The notes under the pieces were generated by a model. It was not told the DNA's origin and searched no databases. It saw only the letters and a list, made by a program, of their open reading frames with translations. DNA of 6,030 bases from Candidatus Omnitrophota bacterium (lineage in GTDB: Bacteria; Omnitrophota; Gorgyraeia; Tantalellales; Tantalellaceae), in NCBI GenBank assembly GCA_028717825.1, contig JAQUNB010000082.1:1-6030 (forward strand), in the 5' to 3' direction. Below, one piece after another: positions 1-6,030 of the stretch; position 1 is the first letter of the stretch, and each line of letters starts with the position of its first letter. A program made the position numbers and the translations under genes.

Positions 1-2
1 CA

Positions 3-77
3 CCTGCAGAAAGCCAGCATAAATTCTTCCATCATAATGATACATATAATGTCAAAATCGAAAATATTTCTTCATAA
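3..77 (+). CDS. possible 3' end of an upstream gene, cut by the window edge
   Basis: Reading from position 3, 24 codons stay open up to a TAA at 75-77 and give a mixed, hydrophilic peptide that ends in KIENISS. The other two + frames look less protein-like. This may be the C-terminus of a gene that enters from the left and runs in the same direction as the membrane protein that follows. The piece is too short to assign a family, and an open run of this length can occur by chance in AT-rich DNA. Alternatively this is plain intergenic sequence. Confidence 0.25.
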   Translation, partial: PAESQHKFFHHNDTYNVKIENISS

Positions 78-99
78 AAATTTTTCATTGTGATAGAAT
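71..99 (+). promoter_or_regulatory. candidate sigma70-type promoter for the membrane protein gene
   Basis: A -35-like TTCATA (71-76) and a -10-like TAGAAT (94-99) are separated by 17 bp inside an AT-rich stretch. Initiation would fall near 105-107. That lies downstream of the first in-frame ATG at 101 and so favours the ATG at 152 as the real start. The hexamers match the consensus only partly, and such matches are frequent in AT-rich DNA. Confidence 0.25.
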
Positions 100-151
100 T
101 ATGTTGCTCTTGAACATATTTTTACAGGAACAACCGCAAAACGGGGTCGTC

Positions 152-1051
152 ATGGCTGAATACACCACAAAAGACAGTATCGATGTAGAATTATCAAAAG
201 CGTATTTTAATAATAACCCTGAAAAAAGGAAAAAAAGGCTTCAAACTAGCCCCGTAAAACCAGCAAAAAAACAGATCTCTCCGAAGATCATCGCATTGAT
301 CTGTCTAATAGCGATTGTTTCTCTCTTTTCGCTCGTTTATTTTGCTAATAACGGAAATAATAAGAACGTAAAATCGCACGGAGCACCGAAAGCCATTGCC
401 GCTCAAACAAAAGGCATGCCTTTGACCGCAACAACTTCTTCTGTTATTCCGGCCGGTGCCACTTCTCACACCAGAACCATACCAAAGCCATATATCCAGA
501 AATATAATTTGAAAAAAGTCACAACCCTTTATGACTTTGAGTTTTCCGATGAGACTTGGGAGATCCCCGGTTGGGAATTCGAAAAAACCGACCACGCCGC
601 GCAGTCATTGCAACGCGTTAAGGGGCTCGCGAGTAAAGGTAGCCACAGCCTTGAGCTTTTGGTAAACTTCCCCGGAGGAAAATGGACCGGGGCGCTTGCT
701 GAAGTCCAACAGTATTTGGATCTTTCCGGTTACGATCTGATCTCCGTTGACATCTATCTGCCGCCGGACGCACCATGGGGACTCAGGGGAAAGATAATCT
801 TTTCTTCCGGAGAAGAATGGAACTTTAACGAAATGACCCGCGGCAGCCGTCTCTACCCCGGCATGTGGATAACGGTAAACGCCGACATGACGAACGATAA
901 TAATACCGACTGGAAGAAGCTGTCGATCAGCAAAAACATAAAACAAGATGTGCGAAAAGTAGCGGTAAGGATCGAGTCGGAAATAACCCCCTACTCCGGT
1001 CCTATTTACATTGATAATCTGCGTGTGGCCATCCTGAATAAATCAAAATGA
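152..1051 (+). CDS. single-pass membrane-anchored protein with a C-terminal carbohydrate-binding-like beta-sandwich domain
   Basis: The protein is 299 residues from the ATG at 152. An ATG at 101 would add 17 residues, but 152 is preferred because GGGG lies about six bases upstream and the extension looks unstructured. Residues 1-45 are hydrophilic and rich in Lys/Arg. Residues 46-64 form one hydrophobic helix followed by Asn/Lys, so the topology is probably N-in (type II) with the rest outside the cytoplasm. A Thr/Ser/Ala/Pro-rich linker spans about 75-120. Residues 123-294 alternate beta-like strands and aromatics, beginning TLYDFE and ending in PIYIDNLRV. That closing pattern is typical of galactose-binding-like jelly-roll or CBM-like domains, where the last strand carries an Ile-Asp-Asn. 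No catalytic motif is visible. A role in binding glycan or cell-surface polysaccharide is inferred from fold style only. The gene stops 7 bp before the stop of the convergent metallopeptidase gene. Confidence 0.8.
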   Translation: MAEYTTKDSIDVELSKAYFNNNPEKRKKRLQTSPVKPAKKQISPKIIALICLIAIVSLFSLVYFANNGNNKNVKSHGAPKAIAAQTKGMPLTATTSSVIPAGATSHTRTIPKPYIQKYNLKKVTTLYDFEFSDETWEIPGWEFEKTDHAAQSLQRVKGLASKGSHSLELLVNFPGGKWTGALAEVQQYLDLSGYDLISVDIYLPPDAPWGLRGKIIFSSGEEWNFNEMTRGSRLYPGMWITVNADMTNDNNTDWKKLSISKNIKQDVRKVAVRIESEITPYSGPIYIDNLRVAILNKSK

Positions 1052-1061
1052 CCTTCGGTCA
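1049..1061. terminator. stop-to-stop palindrome between convergent genes, possible weak terminator
   Basis: TGACC-TTC-GGTCA is a perfect 5-bp stem with a 3-base loop. Its first three bases are the TGA of the + strand gene, and its last three are the TGA of the - strand gene read in reverse. On the - strand it is followed by TTTTGATTTATT, an interrupted T-rich tract, so it could act weakly on the operon's transcript. On the + strand it is followed by AATAAAT, with no T-run. The stem is short for an intrinsic terminator. Confidence 0.3.
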
Positions 1062-1433
1062 ATAAATCCCGAGATCTCTGAGCCTTTGATCCGTTATCCC
1101 AAAGTAATGCGCAAGCTCATGCTGGACAGTATGCGTAACCACAACAACAATATCTTCCCTCTTCCTGCACATCCTTTCGACGTTCTTCTTAAAGATAGTG
1201 ATCTTATCCGGCAAGACCATACCATAATAATGACACCTTCTCACTAAAGGTACACCCTGATATAGACCTAGGACCATTTTGCGGCCGGACACACCAACGG
1301 CCTTCATCGCCTCTTGTGTGGGTTCGTCCTCTATTACCACATCTACGTTATCAAGGCTGTCTTTAAAGACCTTCGGCAGGTCCTCAAGCGCTTCCGTTAC
1401 AAGGCTTTCGAATTCGTCGCGTGACAATTCCAT
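1059..1433 (-). CDS. zincin-like metallopeptidase family protein (DUF1025/Zincin_1 type)
   Basis: This 124-residue protein matches the size and layout of the small bacterial zincin-like family (PF06262 type). It starts MELSRDEFESLVTEALEDLP, the usual opening helix. A central part (about 53-82) resembles the family's LGLYQGVPL segment and the strand before the catalytic helix. The signature HELAHYFGITD at 105-115 fits HExxHxxGxxD: His105 and His109 should bind zinc, Asp115 is the likely third ligand, and Glu106 is the catalytic base. There is no signal peptide or membrane segment, so it is probably cytoplasmic. The substrate is unknown for the family as far as I know. The gene lies 62 bp after the YhaM-like gene on the same strand and is probably its operon partner. 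No clear Shine-Dalgarno sequence precedes the ATG, and an in-frame stop lies 12 bases upstream (1446-1448), so the start cannot move far. Confidence 0.9.
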   Translation of the reverse strand: MELSRDEFESLVTEALEDLPKVFKDSLDNVDVVIEDEPTQEAMKAVGVSGRKMVLGLYQGVPLVRRCHYYGMVLPDKITIFKKNVERMCRKREDIVVVVTHTVQHELAHYFGITDQRLRDLGIY

Positions 1434-1495
1434 ATGGGATAATTTTTAGATTAAGGAATGGATCTCTCCGGGCTCCGGCAAGCGGTCCGGCTGGC

Positions 1496-2524
1496 TTAAA
1501 AATCGAACAACTCTTTTGTCCCTTTATCTCTCGGGCCGGGCTTCTCATTTTTCTCTGTTTCCATCGCCCACTCTTCGCTTTCGGCTTCTTTGATAAAGTA
1601 TTTCCTGTTCTTGATCGAAACAAAATCGCTCCACACCTTCCCCTCTTCCTGCTGCTGAAGTTGGATCTCTTTTATCGCGTTGGTTTGGCTCGCGAGTTCA
1701 TCGGCATGATAAATGATCGTGGCCTCCAGCGTCTTCGGGAGTACCGGCGACTGTTGCTCATATTTTCCATGATGGCTTAAAACGATATGCTCTAAACGTA
1801 AGCATAGGTCCGGCGGGAAATTATCGATATTTTTCGTCTTTTCCATGAGGATTTTATGCCCTATCCCGATATGCCCCACCAACCCGCCTTCGATCGTATA
1901 TTCCATTTTTTTCGGATCTAGCTCATATACTTTACCGATATCATGAAGGAACGCACCCAAGATAACAACGTCCTTATCAGCTTCGGGGTACAATTTGCAC
2001 ATAAGATCCGAGATATACGTCACTTCATAGGTATGCTCCAGGAGCCCTCCTATATAGGCATTATGCCATGCTTTTCCGCCCAGCCCGTTCTTAAACAGCT
2101 GCATTAATTTTTCATCCTCATAAAATTCTTTTGCGAGCGTTTTTATCCATTTATTCTTTATCCCCTTCAGGTGGGCTATGAGCTTTTCAAAAACCTCCTC
2201 CGCGTTTTCCAGAACGCGCACGAGGTCCTCATACACAAAATCTCTATCGTCGGCAGGCGCAATATAATCAACCTTAAGCTGTTTTTCTTCTTTATATTTA
2301 TCGATCGTGCCCTTCACGTGCACAACATTTCCCGTCTCGATGAGCTCGCTGAACTTTTCGGCATCATCCCACATCCGTGCTTCTATCTTCCCTGTTTTGT
2401 CCGTAAGCGTGAGCTCCAAATACGGCTTATCATGCTTGGTTAATTTTAAATTCTTTTTCCTTAAAATAAAAAAAGAATCCACGCGCTCATTTACTTTAAA
2501 TTCGGAAATAAATCTTTTTGCCAT
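1496..2524 (-). CDS. yhaM: YhaM-type 3'-5' exoribonuclease (OB-fold plus HD domain)
   Basis: The 342-residue protein begins with an OB-fold nucleic-acid-binding domain at about 12-90, with the pattern LELTLTDKTGKIEARMWDD followed by GNVVHVKGTIDKY. An HD-superfamily phosphohydrolase domain follows at about 150-290. Candidate metal ligands are His164 (LLEHTYEV), His194-Asp195 (FLHDIGK), His218 (GHI), His251/His252 (SHHG) and Asp275 (HADEL). This OB plus HD order is that of Bacillus subtilis YhaM (about 314 residues), a metal-dependent exonuclease that shortens RNA, and DNA in vitro, from the 3' end. The last 30 or so residues are a charged, Glu/Lys-rich tail that looks disordered and makes the protein somewhat longer than YhaM. 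The ATG at 2524 follows AGAAGG at 7 bases' spacing, a good ribosome-binding site. Role in this organism (RNA turnover) is inferred from the family. It is co-directional with the helicase-nuclease upstream and the metallopeptidase downstream. Confidence 0.9.
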   Translation of the reverse strand: MAKRFISEFKVNERVDSFFILRKKNLKLTKHDKPYLELTLTDKTGKIEARMWDDAEKFSELIETGNVVHVKGTIDKYKEEKQLKVDYIAPADDRDFVYEDLVRVLENAEEVFEKLIAHLKGIKNKWIKTLAKEFYEDEKLMQLFKNGLGGKAWHNAYIGGLLEHTYEVTYISDLMCKLYPEADKDVVILGAFLHDIGKVYELDPKKMEYTIEGGLVGHIGIGHKILMEKTKNIDNFPPDLCLRLEHIVLSHHGKYEQQSPVLPKTLEATIIYHADELASQTNAIKEIQLQQQEEGKVWSDFVSIKNRKYFIKEAESEEWAMETEKNEKPGPRDKGTKELFDF

Positions 2525-2531
2525 AAAACCG

Positions 2532-2537
2532 CCTTCT
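2532..2537 (-). promoter_or_regulatory. ribosome-binding site of the YhaM-like gene
   Basis: On the - strand AGAAGG lies 7 bases before the ATG at 2524 and fixes that start. It is the clearest Shine-Dalgarno sequence in the window; the metallopeptidase and helicase starts have no comparable one. Confidence 0.6.
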
Positions 2538-2544
2538 GTAATAG

Positions 2545-2574
2545 TGTATATTTTTTACGGGTGGCAGCAGACAA
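2545..2574 (-). promoter_or_regulatory. candidate promoter for the YhaM-like gene, inside the inverted repeat
   Basis: On the - strand a -35-like TTGTCT (2574-2569) and a -10-like TATACA (2550-2545) are spaced by 18 bp. Transcription would start near 2538 and leave a leader of about 14 bases that just includes the ribosome-binding site. Each hexamer matches 4 of 6 consensus bases. The -35 box falls within the left arm of the inverted repeat. Confidence 0.3.
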
Positions 2575-2669
2575 TTCGAGCACGTCACAATCCCTGCGTT
2601 TTATTTTACGCCACAAAATAGCAGGTGGCGGATGCGCGCAGAATGTCTGCTGACAGGACCCGTAAAAAA
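2551..2669. repeat. long imperfect inverted repeat in the helicase-YhaM gap
   Basis: The outer arms pair as 2551-2562 with 2658-2669 (12 bp, T6 ACGGGT against ACCCGT A6). A 2-by-5-base internal loop follows, then 2565-2572 with 2645-2652 (8 bp, CAGCAGAC against GTCTGCTG). After a one-base bulge, 2574-2577 pairs with 2641-2644. The 63-base interior holds a smaller hairpin: CCTGC (2593-2597) with GCAGG (2621-2625), and TTTT (2599-2602) with AAAA (2615-2618). On both strands the T-run comes before the stem and the A-run after it, the reverse of an intrinsic terminator. It occupies most of the 187-bp gap between two co-directional genes. It could be a small non-autonomous (MITE-like) element, a dispersed intergenic repeat, or a structured RNA or processing site. 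No target duplication is evident. Confidence 0.75.
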
Positions 2670-2711
2670 ATTAGAATATATTTAATCATTATTTCTTCAG
2701 TCTTAAACTTT

Positions 2712-5700
2712 TTATTTTTGCCAGCAGATCGAGTCATATGCGCACCACTTGCACCGTTTTTTTTCGTCACGCTCCGGGAGCTTCTCGAATTTAAGCGACT
2801 GGATATCCTGCCATGTCTTCTTTACCAGCATATTGAATTCTTCCACCATTTTATCGGTAAGATCCATAACTATACTACGGAATTCGCCTTTCTCAAGATC
2901 GTATTTTTTTACCGTCTCACCGACTGGCTCTAAGAATTGGATGACACCTTTCGTAACTTTTTTGGCCCCTGACACCGAACCTTTTTCATATAACAGTTTA
3001 TACGCGATCAACTGACGGTAATAATCATCGCACTCATAACTATAAATGTCCTTGCAATTCGCGACGGCCTTGACGTGATCGTCAGGCTTGCCTGTTTTAT
3101 AGTCTACAACCCTTATATTATCCTTGCCTTCCGCCTCGATTTTGTCAAAAGTACCTCGAAAGATCACGCCGTTATACAGGGAAATTTCCAGTTTATTCTC
3201 AAGCTCAAGCGGCATGACCGGATTCCGGGATTCGCTGCTATACCAATCCCTGAGGTTTTCGAGCTTATTGATACATCCCCTTTCGATCGCCTCGTTGACA
3301 CCCTGATACTTGAGTTCCCATAAAAAATATTCTTTAAAAGTTTTAAAATCGGGGAACTTTTTTGTATCCATATATTCTTGATATATTTTTTCGAGGGCTT
3401 TGTGTGCGCAATCGCCGAAAGTAAGCTGCTGCGTTTTTACCCCCGGGAGCATAAGGACATTATCATAGAAAAACTTCCTTCTGCATTTTATATAGTTATT
3501 GAGACTGGTCGGGTTGAGCGCAATCCCCGCGACAACATCCTTCAGCACATGCAGGCTCGTTTTAGAGAGATCCTCCTCTTTCTTTTTCTCAAGGAACCTA
3601 ATAAGAAATTGTTCTTCTTCGCGCGGGCTCCCATTTTCGGCATTGATATCAAGATCGGCCATAAAGGGGCTCAATATCGCCCTATCTGAAGGCGCTCCGG
3701 TATACACAAGACAAGCTTTTGCCCTTGTCGTCGCAACATAAAAAAGCCTTCTCTCGTCATAAAGGTCAAGCAATTTGAGCTTGTTCTTTTCGTCAACTTT
3801 CTCTTTACTGGTATAGATATCCGGCGGAAGCGGGACAACATCCGGTTTTCTTCTTAGCGGCCAACTGGCCTGATTCAGACAAAATGGCAGATAGACCGCG
3901 TAAAACTCCAGTCCCTTCGCCTTGTGCGCGGTATAGATACGCACGCCGTCCTGGCTCAACGTCGCCAGTTCCCCTTTGATCGGCATATCGTTTATTTCTC
4001 TTAAGTTCAGTTCCTTTATAAAATCCGCCAAGCGGAGCGCGGGCCTAGCCAGATCCGCTTGTTTCACAAGATTCACAAAAGCGACCAGTGCTCTTAGGTC
4101 GCGTATCTTTACCACTTGGTCCTTTTCATACCGCGCAAGTATGAATTTATATAACTGGACGTCATCTATATACTTCATAAGCATATCGTGGACGGGTCTG
4201 GCGTCGGCGTCCTTAAGCATCCTTGATAAGGCCCATGCCGTCTTATGCAGAGAATGAGGATCTTTCAACTTAAGTTTTTTGGAGATCTCAAGTTCCGCGG
4301 ATTCCGATTCGTCGGGACACAAAAAGTCACCGTCTTTATCCTTATTTTTGAATTCCGCAAAATATTCCTGAAATTTGTTAAAAAAACTAAACGATCTATA
4401 CGCGTGAAGGTTTTTTGCTCTTACGGCCATTCTCTCGGTATTAATAAAACAAATAAATTTCAATATATCTGAATAATCCACGTTAATGTAATCGGATGTC
4501 AGAATACGGTAAAGAAGGCCCGATTTTTTTTCGTTTCCGTCCGGGTCGTTCGAGGCGAACTCAAGTATATCGAGCATCTGGCGCACCCGTTTTTCCTGTC
4601 GTATGTCTTCTTCCCCGTCCGTCGCATACGGGAGACCGTTCTTGAGAAAAGCATCTATAACTCTTAATATTTGCGCCCGCTTCCGTACTAGAACCGCGAT
4701 GGAATTAAAGGGTTTATTCCTGTCTTCTTCCGGTAAAGATTTATTTTTTCTGATATTTTCCGCCCGTTTCTTAATATCCTCCACGATAAAGTCCAGTTCT
4801 TCCTCTTCAGTCATAAATTCCAAAAATTTTATTTCCTTGCGCTCGTGGTCTTTACATGATTCAAGCTCCTTCACCGACGCTCGCTCATTCGCCGGGAGCT
4901 TATTTATGATCTTGTCCGAAAGTATCAAGATATCGGAAGTGGATCTGTAATTGTTCTTGAGAACAACCGTTTTGAGAGAAGAAAAATGTTCTTTAAGCCG
5001 CCTGAAATTCGAGAGCGTCGCACCCTGAAACCTATAGATCGCCTGGTCGTCGTCCCCCACACAACAGATGTTCGCTTTACAGGGGTCAACCAGTGAGAAT
5101 AAAAGCTCAAGCTGAACACCGTTCGTATCCTGATACTCATCTACCATAACGTATTTATAACGGTCACGTAAAAACGTCCGTAGTCCGACGTCATTCTTTA
5201 TGGCGCCCAGTGCGACCAGGATCATATCGTCAAAATCTTTTCTTCCCCGCTCGTCAAACAGGACATTATTTTCCCCATCCTTAAGTTTTTCATACTTCTC
5301 ATATATGATCGAGAGCGCCTTTAGTCTCTGGATATTTTTTTCTTCAAGGTTGACGCCGTCAGGGATCAGCTCTTTTACGCTTCTTTTAAAGTCCTCCGGC
5401 GATATTCCCTCGTTTTTAAGTTCGCTTATTCTTTTCCCGATCTCTTTTCGGTGTATATAGGGCGATCCGAACGGCCGCAAGGGTTCGACTCCATCAACAT
5501 TATCCATTATATACTCAAGCGCCATGACCCGCTCAACTTCGCTCATTTCAACTTTATCTTTTATATATTTAAGTGCACCCTCGGATTCAAGTATTATGGA
5601 ATTTGCGAACCCGTGAAAAGTTTCCACCTCTACGTCATACCCTCTCGGCCCGATGATCTCCGCGAGCCTCTCCCTCATTGCTCTTATCGCGGTATTGGTG

Positions 5701-5888
5701 AAAGTAAGGATCAAGATATTTTCCGGGTTGACATTTTTATTGATTATAAGGTTTGCGGCCCTCACCGACAGGAGTTGGGTCTTCCCCGTGCCCGGGCCCG
5801 CAAGCACGAGAAGCGGCCCTTCGGTCGCATCAACGGCTTTCTTTTGTTCGGAATTTAAGGCTTTATAATATTTAGGATAATCGGTCAT
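2712..5888 (-). CDS. UvrD/PcrA-type superfamily 1 DNA helicase fused to a C-terminal PD-(D/E)XK (RecB/Cas4-like) nuclease
   Basis: This is a 1058-residue protein from the ATG at 5888. A TTG at 5900 would add four residues and overlaps the stop of the preceding reading frame as TTGA. All SF1A helicase motifs are present: Q motif (LNSEQKKAV), Walker A AGPGTGKT (30-37), Ia LTFTNTAI (61-68), Walker B DEYQD (250-254), III VGDDDQAIYRFQGA (277-290), IV NNYRS (312-316), V TAHKAKGLEF (653-662) and VI VATTRAK (718-724). From about 792 on there is a RecB-family nuclease: an early Cys802, His829, Asp915 (GTFDKIE), Asp929 and Lys931 (VVDYKTGK) and Gln959 (YRQLIAYK). It ends with Cys1046, Cys1049 and Cys1055 (C-x2-C-x5-C). 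One early and three late cysteines is the AddB/Cas4 arrangement that binds a 4Fe-4S cluster. The expected role is ATP-driven unwinding coupled to end resection in double-strand break repair. AdnA/AdnB subunits have the same helicase-then-nuclease order. No partner subunit gene is visible here. Confidence 0.93.
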   Translation of the reverse strand: MTDYPKYYKALNSEQKKAVDATEGPLLVLAGPGTGKTQLLSVRAANLIINKNVNPENILILTFTNTAIRAMRERLAEIIGPRGYDVEVETFHGFANSIILESEGALKYIKDKVEMSEVERVMALEYIMDNVDGVEPLRPFGSPYIHRKEIGKRISELKNEGISPEDFKRSVKELIPDGVNLEEKNIQRLKALSIIYEKYEKLKDGENNVLFDERGRKDFDDMILVALGAIKNDVGLRTFLRDRYKYVMVDEYQDTNGVQLELLFSLVDPCKANICCVGDDDQAIYRFQGATLSNFRRLKEHFSSLKTVVLKNNYRSTSDILILSDKIINKLPANERASVKELESCKDHERKEIKFLEFMTEEEELDFIVEDIKKRAENIRKNKSLPEEDRNKPFNSIAVLVRKRAQILRVIDAFLKNGLPYATDGEEDIRQEKRVRQMLDILEFASNDPDGNEKKSGLLYRILTSDYINVDYSDILKFICFINTERMAVRAKNLHAYRSFSFFNKFQEYFAEFKNKDKDGDFLCPDESESAELEISKKLKLKDPHSLHKTAWALSRMLKDADARPVHDMLMKYIDDVQLYKFILARYEKDQVVKIRDLRALVAFVNLVKQADLARPALRLADFIKELNLREINDMPIKGELATLSQDGVRIYTAHKAKGLEFYAVYLPFCLNQASWPLRRKPDVVPLPPDIYTSKEKVDEKNKLKLLDLYDERRLFYVATTRAKACLVYTGAPSDRAILSPFMADLDINAENGSPREEEQFLIRFLEKKKEEDLSKTSLHVLKDVVAGIALNPTSLNNYIKCRRKFFYDNVLMLPGVKTQQLTFGDCAHKALEKIYQEYMDTKKFPDFKTFKEYFLWELKYQGVNEAIERGCINKLENLRDWYSSESRNPVMPLELENKLEISLYNGVIFRGTFDKIEAEGKDNIRVVDYKTGKPDDHVKAVANCKDIYSYECDDYYRQLIAYKLLYEKGSVSGAKKVTKGVIQFLEPVGETVKKYDLEKGEFRSIVMDLTDKMVEEFNMLVKKTWQDIQSLKFEKLPERDEKKRCKWCAYDSICWQK

Positions 5889-5896
5889 AAGGACTT

Positions 5897-6028
5897 TCAA
5901 AGGATGGACTCAGGTAACGTATCCGCTAAAGCTACTTCTTTGTGATCTGGAATATCGCATCCAGAGCAAATAAATTCGGGAAAAATATTATTTTTTTGTT
6001 CCCCGCCAGAAAAACTTTCTTTTCTATT
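5897..6028 (-). CDS. 3' end of an unidentified gene upstream of the helicase
   Basis: From the right edge, 43 codons stay open to a TGA at 5899-5897. The peptide is mixed and hydrophilic with a Cys-x2-Cys pair (FICSGCDIPDHKEVALADT), possibly half of a zinc or metal site near the C-terminus. The helicase ATG follows 8 bases after this stop, and the alternative TTG start overlaps it. That is the spacing expected of co-transcribed, translationally coupled genes. A second - strand frame is also open for 32 codons (stop at 5932-5934), but it is more Lys/Phe/Ile-rich as expected from AT-rich sequence and would leave a longer gap. I do not recognise the family. Confidence 0.45.
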   Translation of the reverse strand, partial: NRKESFSGGEQKNNIFPEFICSGCDIPDHKEVALADTLPESIL

Positions 6029-6030
6029 TT

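Noticed and set aside
1..20. Possible - strand gene start (ATG at 20, with GGAAG upstream) running off the left edge
   Set aside because: Only six codons are inside the window. The TTGACA-like box upstream (50-55) has no -10 box at acceptable spacing; the nearest, TATGAT, is only 13 bp away.
1421..1780. 119-codon + strand open frame over the YhaM-like gene's 3' end
   Set aside because: It is antisense to the HD-domain gene, which has clear catalytic residues, and its peptide is a low-complexity hydrophobic shadow.
2545..2680. Target-site duplication flanking the inverted repeat
   Set aside because: The flanks (GTGTATA on the left, TTAGAATATA on the right) share only AT-rich letters. No exact duplication abuts the repeat ends, so transposition is not shown.
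2664..2711. T-rich tract after the helicase stop on the - strand, as a terminator
   Set aside because: The seven-T run follows only an AT-rich stretch with no GC stem before it. The strong stem lies after the T-run, not before it.
5451..5858. 135-codon + strand open frame opposite the helicase N-terminus
   Set aside because: It lies fully antisense to a gene with complete helicase motifs, has no recognisable domain and no ribosome-binding site. The same holds for the other + strand open frames between 2749 and 5868.
5932..6030. Alternative - strand frame open for 32 codons at the right edge
   Set aside because: Its peptide is dominated by Lys, Phe and Ile, as expected from AT-rich DNA read out of frame. 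The neighbouring frame is more balanced and its stop sits right at the helicase start. It cannot be ruled out without more sequence.

Overview
This window holds two convergent gene sets that meet tail to tail near position 1055. The set on the + strand is one exported or membrane-anchored protein (152-1051). The set on the - strand, read from right to left, is: the tail of an unidentified gene (5897-6028), a large UvrD/PcrA-type helicase fused to a PD-(D/E)XK nuclease (2712-5888), a YhaM-type OB-fold plus HD-domain 3'-5' exoribonuclease (1496-2524), and a small HExxH zincin-like metallopeptidase (1059-1433). The coding fraction is high, all complete genes are intact, and no insertion sequence, CRISPR array, tRNA or rRNA is visible.

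The organism is a bacterium of moderate GC content. The type II membrane protein with a beta-sandwich ectodomain, the YhaM homologue and the fused helicase-nuclease would suit an uncultivated lineage such as Omnitrophota or a relative. That is a loose inference from gene style; no marker gene here settles it.

Functionally the - strand set is nucleic-acid maintenance. The helicase-nuclease should process DNA ends, much as AddAB and AdnAB subunits do. The YhaM-like enzyme trims RNA (and, in known homologues, DNA) from the 3' end. The metallopeptidase has no established substrate. Close spacing of the unidentified gene to the helicase and the short YhaM-peptidase gap suggest co-transcription. 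The YhaM gene may also have its own promoter.

The most unusual non-coding object is a long imperfect inverted repeat of about 119 bp (2551-2669) that fills most of the helicase-YhaM gap. It has a T-run before and an A-run after the stem on both strands, so it does not look like an ordinary terminator. I see no convincing new defence or biosynthetic system. The best leads are this inverted repeat and the single-chain helicase-nuclease with a four-cysteine, probably Fe-S, nuclease domain.
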